From assembly GCA_946811695.1 (NCBI GenBank), contig OX328124.1:28321148-28385147 (forward strand): DNA of 64,000 nt, read 5' to 3'. This DNA comes from Gonocerus acuteangulatus (Eukaryota; Arthropoda; Insecta; Hemiptera; Coreidae). Position numbers and translations under genes: made by a program. The notes beneath the pieces are model-generated. The model saw only the letters and a program-made list of their open reading frames with translations, was not told the origin of the DNA and did no database searches. Shown here piece by piece: positions 52,717 through 63,847 of the stretch. Every line of letters starts with the position of its first letter. Within the stretch, counting starts at the first letter, position 1.

Positions 52717-53609
52717 AAAAAAGTCCGTCACGCAGGAGCTGCATAACTAAGCACTTTCCTTAGAATTTGGGTTGTGTAGACTGGTTTCCAGAACGATTTG
52801 CTTAAAATATCCTACATAAATAAAATAAAAACATGAATAGTTCTCTTTTTATTTTTTAATGAGTAACTGTTCAATTATTAATTTGCTTCCAGAGTTATGT
52901 TTACTACACTACTTAATAAATACTAAAAACTTCATATTTTCGTCTTTTGATCTGACGCAGGAACAGTATGCAGTCCCTAGGATAGCGCTCCTTGCGGCGG
53001 CCTTGCGAACCTACGTCTGGCAAGCTAATTCTATTGAAATATATTACAAAGTAAACCCCCCTTTCCGATTGACCGATTTAGCTCATGTTTACAACACTTT
53101 TTTCCCATGAGTTACCCTAGACGTATACCGCGTTTCGTTACAATACAGCAGAAATTACGACCGGTATGAGTATATTAGTAATTTGGGTCCGGAGTAAACC
53201 CCCCCCCTCCAAATTAACCAATTTAGTTTATTTTTACAACACATTTTTACCTGCAGATTACCACTACAAATACTGAGTTTCGTCGAAATATAACAAAAAT
53301 CACGGCTGGTAATGGCGAATTGGTATTGTGGGTCCAAAGTAACCCCCCCTTCTATTGAACCGATTTAGTTTATTTTTACATCTTACTTTTCTCTCTAGAT
53401 TACCACTACCAATACCAAGTTTCGTCGAAATATAACGAATATTACGGCTGGCATGGTCAAATTAGTGTTTTGGGTTCGGAGTAAACCCCCCTGTCAGGTG
53501 GACCGATTTTGGTGGTTAACGAACTCGTTCAACCGTTTGCTAATTGAACGCTATATACTACGTTTCGTGAAGAAAAAAACAAAAACTCTGGCCGTTATCG
53601 TGTTAACAG

Positions 53610-53698
<89 letters not shown>

Positions 53699-53824
53699 AA
53701 TTTTAACGGGGGTCATTTTCGGTGTTTACTAGGTAGGATCGATAAAGATTTGAAGAAATTTTTCAAAAATTCCGTCTTTAGTGCAACCTCAATAGCTACT
53801 TTCCTTCGGAGGAAAGTGCTAAAA
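52717..53824 (+). mobile_element. Helentron-like element, family B (copy B2)
   Basis: 5' end AAAAAGTCCGTCACGCAGGA with TAAGCACTTTCC. Body inverted relative to B1 (GGGTCCGGAGTAAACCCCCC). (CA)n(TA)n at 53609-53697 with an internal break. Closes with TTTCCTTCGGAGGAAAGTGC then TAAAA. About 1.1 kb. Confidence 0.8.
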
Positions 53825-53840
53825 GCGTAAAAAACAAATA

Positions 53841-53999
53841 ACTGTAGTCCATATATTTGAAGAATGCCCCCGGTACGAAAACCTGTTTAAAAAACATCAT
53901 GTGCCACGATCATTAAAGGAAGCACTCTCTGATTCAACCAAAATAATCCCCCTCTTAATGTCATTCCTTAAGGATGCAAACCTCCTGCAAAATATATGA
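53841..53999 (+). pseudogene. LINE ORF2 C-terminal fragment
   Basis: Reads VVHIFEECPRYENLFKKHH, SLKEALSD, LLMSFLKDANLLQNI and a stop. H-x3-EC-P-R-Y is the typical zinc-binding end of jockey/I-type LINE proteins, followed by an A-rich tail. It may be the far end of the relic at 49510-49760. Confidence 0.65.
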
Positions 54000-54198
54000 A
54001 AAAAAAAAGAATAAATAAAAAAAAAAATAAAATAAAATAAAATATATAAAAAAAATATATAAAAAAAAATAAATAAATAAATAAAGGAAAAAAAAATAAT
54101 AAGATAAAATAAAAAAAAATGTATTAAAGAAAATAAAGAAATAAGTAAATAAAAAAAAAATAATAAAAAAGATAAAAAAAAAAAAAAAAAAAAAAAAA

Positions 54199-54262
<64 letters not shown>

Positions 54263-54823
54263 CACATCAATATTATATTATTCAAGTTTACGAAAAGATT
54301 GTAATTAGTCTAACTTTATTATAATTCTCTCAATTTAAATTATAATTGTCATAGTCTTAGTTTAAATTATATAGTCTTAGTTTAAGTTATAATAGTCTTG
54401 ATTTATATTATAATTGCCATATTGGATTTTAAGATAATGACTGTAATGGTCTTTAACTAATAAATGATATAATATGTAACTAATTATTTTTAACAATTTG
54501 TAACTAAACAAAGCATAACACCATTACACACAGGCAAAGAACTACACCTATCTCACAAACTCACAGACGTCTCAAAATTTAATTAAATACCTAAAGCAAA
54601 TATTTATAAAAGAACCCAAACTTTTCGAACCAACATATTGGAAGGCGCAAATAACCTAGTTGTAGAGCGCCAAACTCCATATCTATCTATCTATCTATAA
54701 AAGCGTCTTGCCTATGATACAGCTGACAGGCGTTTTGCGACAGATGGAGCTGCCTGGAATGAGCTGTTGGCTGAGGCCTTGGTCCTTCACGGACTGTAGT
54801 GCCCGTCTCTAAGTAATGTAAGT

Positions 54824-55105
54824 AAGTAAAATCATAACGGTTACGTTTTTAAGTTCATATGCTTGTAAGTATACCTCTTCTAGGTTCTTTAACGTAGAAA
54901 AACTAATGAACCCATTTTTAAGGCGATATCTATACCTGTTTTCTAGAAAAGTGAATAATACTAGATTTCTATCTAGAATCTAAAATCTAACTTTGTTGTA
55001 AGTATTTCCATTTTTCCCAAAATAGTAACTATATTTAATCTAAACTTTCCAAATGACTCTAGGCATAAGAACGCGCTAAGATGACGCTGAACACCAGACT
55101 TATTA
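54824..55105 (-). mobile_element. Family A fragment, right part of an interrupted copy
   Basis: AAAATCATAACGGTTACG, AAGTTCATATGCTTGTAAGT, then an internal segment and a worn 5' terminus (AAGAACGCGCTAAGATGACG). Confidence 0.6.
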
Positions 55106-55109
55106 TATA

Positions 55110-55495
55110 TAATACTTATAGTATAAATAAGACGTTATTAAATTAAATAGCTTATTAAGCTAATTGCTTTAGTATTAATTGAGCAATCAAAAATAATCAA
55201 AAAGAGTTCTGAACAGCTTGTTCGTCTAAGCCTGTTAAAACGACACGGAATTAGTTCTTCTCATCTCTTCCTCCAAACGCTGAGAAAAAGCGTGACTAAC
55301 ATTCTCAAGTCATAGATGGCGGAAGGTCATTAATTTGACCTCGCGTCTCTAGCTATGTTACGAGTATTATTGAAAACAGTAATCATTTTTCAGTAAGATA
55401 ATATTCTTGTTTACATAGATCAAAGTGAAATATTGTAGGTATTTAACTCTGATCACATTGTAAAGGAATCTATGATCGTGAAAAGTGCAAGACAG
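55110..55495. other. No recognisable feature
   Basis: AT-rich, no gene or clear repeat. Confidence 0.4.
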
Positions 55496-55499
55496 GGAC

Positions 55500-55645
55500 A
55501 TTTTTTTTTTCTTGCGGCATCTCGACATCTGGACCATTGGTGCCAACATCCATGGTATAGCGAGGAATGTTCTCAAGGAGCGTTGAGATGAGAAAGTTCC
55601 TGCCTCCGGTGGGACTCGAACCCAGCATCTCTCGCATGAGAATCA
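55500..55645 (-). mobile_element. tRNA-derived SINE, family 1, degraded
   Basis: Short T run, CTTGCGGCATCTCGACATCT, body GAGATGAGAAAGTTCCTGCC, B box GGGACTCGAACCC and the anticodon-like CATGAGAATC. The A box is lost. Confidence 0.7.
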
Positions 55646-55724
55646 CATTTTATATTATATGCACTAACTCAGGGGGACGATGAAATGTGCTCATGTATAT
55701 TTTTGTTTTTATTTTTAACTTCCA

Positions 55725-56051
55725 AATCCTCATTTGGAAAGCTTGAAACAGAAACGGGTATTATTTTGGTTAGACTTTTTTGGGCCAAAACAAGAGTACT
55801 CAGTCCCTACCTTACCTGGAAAAATGACTACTGGCCATCTCAAAGTTTGCTCCAGGATTATTACCAAAAAAATTCTCATTTTGTAGTCGTTTACTAAAAT
55901 ACAAATTTTACAGATAAATGAAATTTAAAACAAATAAACAACCGCTTCATTCGCGCGAATGTTGTCAAAAAATAGGCCGAAGAACGGATTCTGCTGATCA
56001 ACGAACTTCACCTTTTAAATTCCACAAAGTATTTTTGCCAGGCGAGCATTC

Positions 56052-56082
<31 letters not shown>

Positions 56083-56132
56083 GTATATATATATACATAT
56101 ATTATTATATATATATATATATATTATATATA

Positions 56133-56193
<61 letters not shown>
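55725..56193 (+). mobile_element. Family A interior fragment ending in (TA)n
   Basis: CATTTGGAAAGCTTGAAACA, GGTATTATTTTGGTTAGAC, then GGATTCTGCTGATCAACGAA and (TA)n at 56053-56188 with some breaks. The Ty3/gypsy element sits in this tract. Confidence 0.65.
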
Positions 56194-56194
<1 letters not shown>

Positions 56195-56305
56195 GTTGGG
56201 GGAGTAGTAGACACTGTAGATGTAAACAAACAGGCTGAGGCTATATAAGCGTTCTCTTGTCCCCTGTGACTTATTATTCTTTTTTTCAGTCTACCGTCTC
56301 ATAAG
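56194..56305 (+). repeat. 5' LTR of the gypsy element (internally deleted)
   Basis: TGTTGGGGGAGTAGTAG to CCGTCTCATAAG. It retains the TATA-like GGCTATATAAGC but lacks 45 bases present in the 3' LTR at 61233-61277, including AATAAA. The deletion is bounded by GC on both sides. Confidence 0.88.
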
Positions 56306-56320
56306 TGGTGCCGAAACCCG
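56306..56320 (+). other. Primer-binding site
   Basis: TGGTGCCGAAACCCG begins right after the 5' LTR. It looks complementary to a tRNA 3' end; the tRNA is not identified. Confidence 0.7.
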
Positions 56321-56407
56321 AATAGCTCAGAGCGAACCGCGTTAAGGGGGTGTGTGGAGGAGAGGCGGAACCGTCTTACCGTTCAGGATAGGCTAAATCA
56401 GTACAAG

Positions 56408-57589
56408 ATGGCTACAGGTGGTGACCCAGCCATGGCTACGGATCAAGATGACGAAGATCAAGAAGTTCAGCTACCCTTACCCGCAACGCTGGAGTTGCTC
56501 AAGTTTAAAGCAGCAGCAGCGCAAGATATGCGTGCGGCGATTAGTCAAGTTGACAAATTCTCGGGAGACGTCGGCGAACTCACGCACTTCCTCAAGGATG
56601 GGGAACGTCTCACAACCGCAATAAATAGCAAGGAGAAGGCAGGCTGGCTCGACCCAGTTGATGCAGCGACGTTGAGGGCAGCGCTCATCGGTAGAGTTCG
56701 GAGGCAAGTGCTGAACCAGATTCAGAGCGACACCAACACGCCCTGAGATAAACTCAAAGAACGGCTCAAGAAGGCCTACTGAGGAGGAAGGTGGGCACCG
56801 GAAGAAGACTTCCTGCAGATGCTGCGAGAAACAAGGGGCCCTAAACAGTCCATCGGAAGCTACGCGGCGAGGTTGATTGCGTGGCACAACAAGATCATCG
56901 ACAAGGTTAGCGAATGGCCTAATAACCCCGAATCGGTAGCGACAGCTCTGGTGATGCCGCGAGTGCTCAAAGTGCAGTTGGCCAAGGGGACTGGTCGCGT
57001 CATAGCAGCAATCACGGACTTCCTACAAGCTGCGCAAGCCATGGTCAACGAAGGCGAGAAGGAGGCGGAGCTCCACTCAGCCGCACAGGAAGAAGAACCA
57101 TGGGTCAAGGTGTTAACTCGACGACCCCAAAGGGAGTACCCTAGAAATACCGAGAGAGACAGCCGGGTGCGAAGGAGAAATTGGAGAACTTCTCGTGATG
57201 ATGTGCGCAGGGACACACCTCGACGGGAACCAATACGACGTCGTGAAGGAGAGCGACGGGAGCAGCCAAAACGGTGTTACGAATGTGGAAGAACAGGACA
57301 CGTTGCGGCGCGCTACCCCGAGATCAAGTGCTTTGAATGTGACAACCTGGGACACGTAGCAAGGCGCTGCCCCTATATGAGAAAGCCGAAAAAGGATCTA
57401 GGGGAACCAATGGAAGTAAACTTCCACCGAGTTCATCGCGCGAATTCGAGGCAAGAGATCGGCAGATCGCGATTGGACTCCGACGATAGCAGCGATTCAG
57501 AAGAGGAGCAAGCACCGAGGAGGCCCCAAACCTTAAAGACGTATGTGGCGATCCTGCGCAACACTCACGTACGCGGGAAGCAAACATGA
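56408..57589 (+). pseudogene. Gypsy gag with two in-frame stops
   Basis: The frame starts at ATG 56408 (MATGGDPAMATDQ). It is interrupted by stops at 56744-56746 and 56780-56782, then open to 57587-57589. The second half contains a capsid-like helical region and a basic segment. Two CCHC zinc knuckles follow: the first is degenerate (its final Cys is replaced: CYECGRTGHVAARY) and the second is intact (CFECDNLGHVARRC). Confidence 0.85.
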
Positions 57590-57760
57590 GGATAGGGTAA
57601 GAGGAGCGGCGACCCAGGGAAAACCCCCGCGTCGAGACAATATGGGTTGCCGATAATTGAGGAAGAGGCAGTGAGCTGGCTGGTGGACTCAGGCAGCATG
57701 TGCACCCTATATGCAGAAAGGCGGTGGCGCGTCAAAACCGGGACTGGATGAGACAACGGA
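57590..57760 (+). pseudogene. Gypsy aspartic protease (frameshifted)
   Basis: Same frame as gag: SWLVDSGSMCTLY with the catalytic DSG at 57686-57694. This frame closes at 57749-57751, while protease-like sequence continues in the +1-relative frame (GGILGCDAL near 57900), so a frameshift lies near 57700-57750. Confidence 0.75.
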
Positions 57761-58962
57761 TACAAACCTGCAGTTGTAAGCTCCAGACACTCGGGGGGAA
57801 TTGCGAAGTAGCAGGGGAAATCGAAATCCCGGCGGAGATATGGGGAGTACCGGAGAAAGTGGTGACAGCGCATGTGGTGCCGGAAATGCCCAGGGAATAT
57901 GGTGGAATCTTAGGATGTGATGCGCTAACAATCCTGAGGGGAATAATGAAAATCTCCAGAAAGACCTGGAAGCTGCAGGTGGCAGTGAAAAGTTACACAT
58001 TCCCAACAGATGTGGAGGGGGAATGTCTGAGTGTCGGGGCCGTAGCGCCCGAAGAAGGAAACCTACAAGCGTTGGTGGAGGAGTTCCAAGACATCTACCA
58101 TCACGAAGGCCTGCCTCTCAGCGCTACGGGACGGACCTGCCACGAAATTCACCTAAAAGAAGACCGCAAGGTGTACGTCAAAGAGAGGAGGTACCCACAA
58201 GTGTTGAAGGAAGCTATAGCGGAGGAACTCCAGGACCTCCTCAGAAAAGTTATAATAGTACCCAGCACGTCAGGATTTAAAAGTCCCATGTGGGCCGTCC
58301 CAAAGGCAGGCTCGCCTGGGAAATACAGAGTGGTCGTTGACTACAGAAAGCTTAATGACGCCACACAAAAGGAAAAATACTCCATGCCCCGTCAGGAAGA
58401 TATACTGGATCGCCTTAGTGGAGCGCGGTACTTCAGTACCCTAGATCTTAAAGCGGGCTACCGCCAAATCAGGATGAACCCCCGGGACGAAGAGAAGACG
58501 GCGTTTTAGTTCGAACGAGGTCATTTACAATTTACCAGGATGCCATTCGGACTAAAAAACGCGCCAGCCACATTCCAACGACTGATGGATGAACTCCTCA
58601 GCGGTCTTGATCCCAATTTTTGCCAAGGATACATGGATGACCTCCTCGTGTTCAGCGGTTCGGCGAAAGAGCATAAGCAGCATCTCAGGCAAGTGTTTGC
58701 GCGACTACGCGAGTTCGGGCTGAAGCAGTCAAGAGAGAAGACCCGTATAGGACTATCCGAGGTGATCTTCTTAGGACACGTCGTCTCAGTAGAAGGGATC
58801 CGGCCAGATCCGAAGAAGGTTGAGGCCCTCTCTGGAATTAAGGTACCTACAGATGTTAAAGGGATCAGGCGAGTTCTAGGAGCACTTAACTTTTATAGAC
58901 GCTTCGTACCTAGCATGGCTCGAGGGTTAGTGGAACTCAACGACCTCTTAAAGAAGGGATGA
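57760..58962 (+). pseudogene. Gypsy protease end and reverse transcriptase
   Basis: RT motifs: FKSPMWAVPKAG, KYRVVVDYRKLND, FSTLDLKAGYRQI, MPFGLKNAPATFQRLMDE, catalytic YMDD at 58630-58641, SEVIFLGHVVSVEG. Premature stops are at 58507-58509 and 58960-58962. Confidence 0.92.
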
Positions 58963-59493
58963 ACAGTACGAATTACCCCAAAGATGTTGAGAAACATTGA
59001 AGAATGCATAGAAATGCTCAAGTCCGACCCAGTGCTAGCGTTCCCGGATTTCTCCAAAGAGTTCATCGTGACCACCGATGATAGTAACTTCGCCCTAGGA
59101 GCGGTTCTGAAAAAACTATGGCCCGCGGGAAAACGCCTAATAGCTTATGCAAGCAGACGCCTCACAGGAGCGGAAGAGAGATCCAGTGCTCTAGAAAGGG
59201 AACTACTTGGAGTTGTCTGGGCTATAGACCTTTTTCGGCCATATCTCTACGGACGGCGATTTACATTGCACACCGACCACAAGCCATTGCAATGGGTTAA
59301 AACACTCAAAGAAGATTCGGCCCGGATCCAGAGATGGAAGGAAAATCTCAACCAATACAACTTCGAAGTCCGCTATAAACCGGGGAAAGACAACGTGTTA
59401 GCTGACTGGCTTTCCAGACTCCAACACGTCAACGTGGTAACTACAGCTGGAGGGGGAAGCAGTCAAACGTCGCGACAGTTTTTTGCAGACTGA
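58963..59493 (+). pseudogene. Gypsy RNase H
   Basis: VTTDDSNFALGAVL, ERELLGVVWAI and LHTDHKPLQWV carry the acidic residues in the usual order. The connection KPGKDNVLADWLSR follows, then a stop at 59491-59493. Confidence 0.9.
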
Positions 59494-60917
59494 AATCCTG
59501 ACGGAGAACAAAGTACTCAGCTGGATAGCGAAGCGACCGCCTCTGCGGACGAAAGGGAGCACACTATGACAGAGACAGACGATATCGTCGTGGGAAAAAA
59601 CCGCCACATCGTCTGGGTATCAACGACACAAGGCTCGCCACAGATTATGTACAGTCGAAAGACGAAGAGTGGTCTCAGGTGAACGGTCCGTGCCCCAGTC
59701 TCAGCTACAGAAGATGTCATTTGCCGGCTGTTAGAAGATGCCTCAGTACTAGGAACCACAACGTACCTATACGTAGGCAATGCAACCGTCTGGACCAAAA
59801 TCGCGCGACTCTGGGAGCAGGAACGCATAGGGACGGACAGGAAATTTGTCCGTTGCACACGGCTAGGTGAGGTGATCACGGACCCTTCCATGCAAAGAGA
59901 CTTAGTAGTCCCGCTGCATCAAGGAAAGTCTAACCACAGAGGAGTCACAGAAACGCTGGCGGGATTGAGGCGAAAATACCACTGGAAAGGCATGGCACAG
60001 TTGGTCCGTGCCGTGGTTGCTGAGTGTACCGTATGTAATCAAACGAAATACGACAGACATCTACCCCAGGCGCGCCAGGAGGAAACAGTGACCCCCCTTA
60101 CTCCGCTGATCGTGCTTCAGGCGGATGTCTTCACGTGGCAGAACCAGTCTTGGGTTACCATAGTCGACAACTTTAGCAAAGATGTCATGGCAAACCCTAT
60201 AGTTACGAAGACAGCGAACGAAGTAGTCAGAAGCTTCCTGCGCTGGAGCCAAACCTATGGAACCCCAGAACTTCTAGTAATGGCGAAGTTAGGGACCTCT
60301 TACGTCGATGGGGTACGCATCACCACATCACTACGCCTGGACATCCTCAAAGTCACGGGAACATTGAACGAGTGCACAACACTCTTTTTGAGCACCTGAG
60401 GATAGTTCTAACGGATCGCGGGATCTCCAGGGAGGAGGCGATGGAAATCGCAGTGACGGCCTACAACCATTCCGTGCATAGCGTCACGGGCTTTACCCCA
60501 TTCGAGGTGCTTTTCGGTACGTTGAGAGTAGGACGAGACATACGAGAATCAGCTGGTGAAGCAGGTATCGTGACCGCGGTGGTGCAACGCCGGGAAAATC
60601 AGAGGCGAGTAATCCGAGAAACCAGAACACGACTTCAGCGAGAGAAGAAAACCAGGGTGCAGAAACACAACCTACAGGTAAAAGATCCAGGAGCACATCT
60701 CAAGATAGGGGATATTGTGTTCTGTAAACTATCAACAAACCGAGCCAAGCAAGACCTGCGTTACGACGGACCCTACACAGTCGTCACGCTGAAGGAGCAT
60801 AACGTGGTGACCATTCGATCACAGGACACCCCACCCAGGCTACGGACAGTGCATCTGGAACAGCTAAGTATACCACCGAGGCCAAACACTGAAGGAAGGA
60901 TAACCGACACAGCATAG
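59494..60917 (+). pseudogene. Gypsy integrase (stops and one frameshift)
   Basis: An HHCC zinc region is spread over 59910-60050 (LHQGKSNHRG...ECTVCNQTK). The core has the first Asp in LQADVF near 60119. The region of the second Asp is unclear (ELLVMAKLG). The Glu-bearing segment (GNIERVHNTLFEHL) is in another frame after a shift near 60290-60345. The C-terminal part (GDIVFCKLS, YDGPYTVV) is open to 60917. Not functional as it stands. Confidence 0.85.
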
Positions 60918-61159
60918 GCAAGTGCAGTGCAGTGTTCTTTGACTTCTGGTCGAGTCGTATGTAAATATGTTATTTTATATGTAAATATTTTAGTTCCTAT
61001 TGTTTAATGTTTGAATTATTTCAGTGTTAAATTACTTTTTCTTTCTGTGTTAGTATAAGAAATGTTTTTTTTATTTTTGTCATTAGTATTTACTTTCATG
61101 CTTATGTGCTATCATCCCCACCCCTTTTTGAGTTATTTAAGTTTCTGTGGGAATGTCCA

Positions 61160-61175
61160 GAAACTGGAGGGGGGT
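61160..61175 (+). other. Polypurine tract
   Basis: AAACTGGAGGGGGGTT lies directly before the 3' LTR, where plus-strand priming occurs in this class. Confidence 0.75.
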
Positions 61176-61344
61176 TGTTAGGGGAGCAGTAGACACTGTA
61201 GATGTAAACAAACAGGCTGAGGCTATATAAGCCTCAGCCGGATTAAATAAAGTCAGTTGTAATCAGATAGTCAGTGCGTTCTCTTGTCCCCTGTGACCTA
61301 TTATTCTTTTTTAAAAACTTCCTTTCAGTCTACCGTCTCATAAG

Positions 61345-61345
<1 letters not shown>
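61176..61345 (+). repeat. 3' LTR of the gypsy element (complete)
   Basis: TGTTAGGGGAGCAGTAG to CGTCTCATAAG(T). Includes GGCTATATAAGC and AATAAA at 61246-61251. About 170 bases, versus 112 in the 5' LTR. Confidence 0.88.
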
Positions 61346-61402
<57 letters not shown>

Positions 61403-61879
61403 CTGTGTTTTTGATTTGGCTTCTTTCTCTAGCGGTCTTGCTCCTCCTTTCTCCGCAATATTCCGCAGGATTCCTATTCAGCTTCTGCCGGCTGTCCCTC
61501 AACCTTGCGGATTGGCTCTTACCAAACACCAAATATAAGCATCACATGAAAATACATGATGTTTCTGAGAGTGGGATTTTTCGTCGTTTATATAACGCAC
61601 ATTTATAATATAAAGTTCTTCCTCCTTCATAAATTGAATCATCCATTTAGAACTAGTAACAACATTTCTTGACCTTCCGTATCTTACAAACCACGATTCG
61701 CTAAAAACTTCCTTGTTCTATCCTTGAAATGATTCTACTCAAACCGATAGTATCACAAGGAAAACATAGACGTTCTTATTGAACAATTTTATTCGGTTTA
61801 TAGGCTCATTAAGTAAGAAAACATGCGGTAAAAAATGACACGTTCTGTGATATCTATCATATGGTTAATATTTTTATTT

Positions 61880-61922
<43 letters not shown>

Positions 61923-61940
61923 TACATACATATACATAAA
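61346..61940. other. (TA)n then unassigned sequence
   Basis: (TA)n at 61346-61398 continues the tract that received the gypsy element. 61400-61860 shows no gene or known repeat. A second (TA)n is at 61885-61918. Confidence 0.45.
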
Positions 61941-61945
61941 TGGTT

Positions 61946-62097
61946 TTTTTTTTTTTTTTTTTTTTTTTTTTGTTTTTTTTTTTTTTTTTTTTTTTCTTTT
62001 TATTAGCGCCGACATCCAGGGTGCAGCCAGGAATTTTCTCAGCTCCATCTCCCGCTTATGAATCTAGCGCGCTAGCCACTAGACCACGGGAGACCCC
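61946..62097 (-). mobile_element. tRNA-derived SINE, family 1
   Basis: T run at 61943-61998, body GGGTGCAGCCAGGAATTTTC, ending TCTAGCGCGCTAGCCACTAG and CCACGGGAGACCCC. The B-box segment is deleted between AGCTCC and ATCTCCC. Target duplication ATAAATGG at both sides. Confidence 0.8.
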
Positions 62098-62109
62098 ATA
62101 TAAATGGTT

Positions 62110-62560
62110 AGTTTGGTCAAATTTGATTCGAAGATACTTTGTATAATTTAAAAGGTCAAGTTCGTTAATCACCAGAACCCGTTTTCGGACTATTTTTTGA
62201 CAAAATTCATGCGAATCAAATGGTAGCGCTTACGTTAATAGACTTGCTGTTACTCACGTTATAGGTTTTCTGGCATATGCACGTTATAGGTTTTTTGAGA
62301 AAAGGGGATAAAACTACTTTTCCAACTTATTTTTGCTGATTGGGTCCTCAAAAACGATTGATTCATTGGATACTGTTTCCAGACATTTGACATTCATTTA
62401 TCATTTTTTTTACAATTTCATTAAGGCAAGAGAAAAGTAACCATTCCAAAGCTTATTAAATTCTAAACAAAAAAAGGTTCTGAAGTAATTTTTGATAGGA
62501 CGATCTCACTTAGAAAAATAAGTGCCATTAAGTTAAAACTAAGAAAAAAAAAAAAAAAAA
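62110..62560 (+). mobile_element. Degraded family A interior fragment
   Basis: AAATTTGATTCGAAGATAC, TTTAAAAGGTCAAGTTCGTT, GCGAATCAAATGGTAGCGCT and GTTCTGAAGTAATTTTTGAT resemble A-family blocks, with long poly(A) near 62550. Ends are missing. Confidence 0.5.
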
Positions 62561-62569
62561 AAAGAGCTC

Positions 62570-63315
62570 ATTTTCTTGTTCCCCACAATGATTACCTACT
62601 ATGGCACTAACAATATGAGTAATTTCACTGAAAATACCTTGGGCATCTTTTGAATAATTTATTAATGGTACATACATGCTAAGAGGAAAATAAGGCACTC
62701 ATATTCTCTCTCTTGTGAGTCGTATGGTCAAGAATCAGATACCTCTACAGTGTCTGCCGCTGGGCTAATTTTTTAAATCCAACCAAACAATTTTTGAAAA
62801 TGTATATATATACATATATATACTTGAACGACCGATTTACAATTAATCTTATTACAAGTATATTATTTGTTAAATAAATTTATATATTAAATACTTACAA
62901 GATTTTTAAATTACAGTCACTCTACAATGTACACCTCTTCACCTTCCTCCTAGGATGAACACTACACTACTGAGTGTACAAGTAGTACTAACATTCTCAA
63001 AAACGTGAGTTCACCAGCGAAGGCCAATCAGGACCTATCTCAGATCCTGTTCACTCCTTAAGTCCTGCACTTTTTCCTCGTCCGGTTATTTAGTGGATTC
63101 TCTGTTAGTCGGCATATGCAAATTTTGAATATTTGAATGGGCTCTTATAATAAAATATTCTAAACACGTTCCCGCGTGGTACATTACTGACAAAAAAAAA
63201 AATGAATTTATGAAATTTATAATCGCCGATATTCCTTTATTTTATTTTCCACGGGAATCTTTATTCATCGGCGTATATCGGCGGGAGTATTTTAAAACAA
63301 ATCGAACGTATAATA
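62570..63315. other. Mostly unassigned; SINE family 3 tail fragment
   Basis: 62735-62770 (CAGATACCTCTACAGTGTC) matches the tail of 26046-26300. The remainder has no gene. Confidence 0.4.
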
Positions 63316-63319
63316 TCCC

Positions 63320-63441
63320 TTCAAAGGGAGGAAACCCGTTTATAAGGCTGACCTCACGACGGAATCCGAATTTGACACCTTGAAAATTTCACGTTTGAGA
63401 ACCCATAGATCACGAAAATAACGGTGTTTCATATTTATATG

Positions 63442-63504
<63 letters not shown>
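63320..63504 (-). mobile_element. Family A hairpin-end fragment
   Basis: AGGGAGGAAACCCGTTTATA, GCTGACCTCACGACGGAATC, ACGAAAATAACGGTGTTTCA, then (TA)n at 63446-63504. Only half of the hairpin remains. Confidence 0.65.
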
Positions 63505-63505
<1 letters not shown>

Positions 63506-63508
<3 letters not shown>

Positions 63509-63660
63509 GGTGTCCCAAATAAGACGGCTCAAACTAATGTTGCGGCCAAATGGTTGGTCTGAGAAAAAAATGTCAGAGGAAAGAGTAGGGCTTGACTTAA
63601 GCTTTCTAAATAAGTCAACCACTTAACATGTTGACTGCGCATGTACGTTCCAGACTTCAA
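63506..63660 (+). mobile_element. CAGGGTGTCCC element, left end
   Basis: CAGGGTGTCCCAAATAAGAC, GGTTGGTCTGAGAAAAAAAT and TGCGCATGTACGTTCCAG match the start of the 35892 element, again directly after (TA)n. No coding part. Confidence 0.7.
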
Positions 63661-63847
63661 AGGTGCCTGGATGTTGAAGGTGGCATCTTTGAATACACTA
63701 TTCATTTTTGAAGAAATAAAAATACAATGAAATGGATGCTTTGAAACTGCAAGACAAGAGCTTGCTTTACAATTTATTATTTAATCTATCAATGAAATAG
63801 GGTTATCACTTAAATTGAACGTCCCAAAGGAAAAATCTAGATACTTA

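Larger units (their letters stand above)
52658..54823. mobile_element. RTE-like non-LTR insertion with nested elements
   Basis: Flanked by the 12-mer TAAAATCATAAC. Begins TCCGCCATGGCCGGTCCCAA and ends GGACTGTAGTGCCCGTCTCT then (TAAG)n, which I associate with RTE-type LINE ends (moderate certainty). No RTE coding region remains. Inside are B2, a LINE C-terminus (53841-53999), a long A-rich tract (54000-54200) and (TA)n at 54201-54258. Confidence 0.6.
56194..61345 (+). mobile_element. Ty3/gypsy LTR retrotransposon, full length but broken
   Basis: Order: LTR, primer-binding site, gag with zinc knuckles, protease, reverse transcriptase, RNase H, integrase, polypurine tract, LTR. RT before integrase places it in Ty3/gypsy. 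It is inserted in (TA)n, so the target duplication cannot be read. GC content is clearly higher than in the surroundings. Gag and pol have several stops and at least two frameshifts, so this copy is not autonomous. No envelope-like frame is seen between integrase and the 3' LTR. Confidence 0.93.

Noticed and set aside
53897..54265. Minus-strand 122-codon frame rich in Phe, Leu and Ile
   Set aside because: Translation of an A-rich tract and (TA)n behind a LINE tail.
56477..57873. Long antisense open frames opposite gypsy gag and protease
   Set aside because: Mirror frames of a GC-rich coding region; the sense strand has clear gag and zinc-knuckle motifs.
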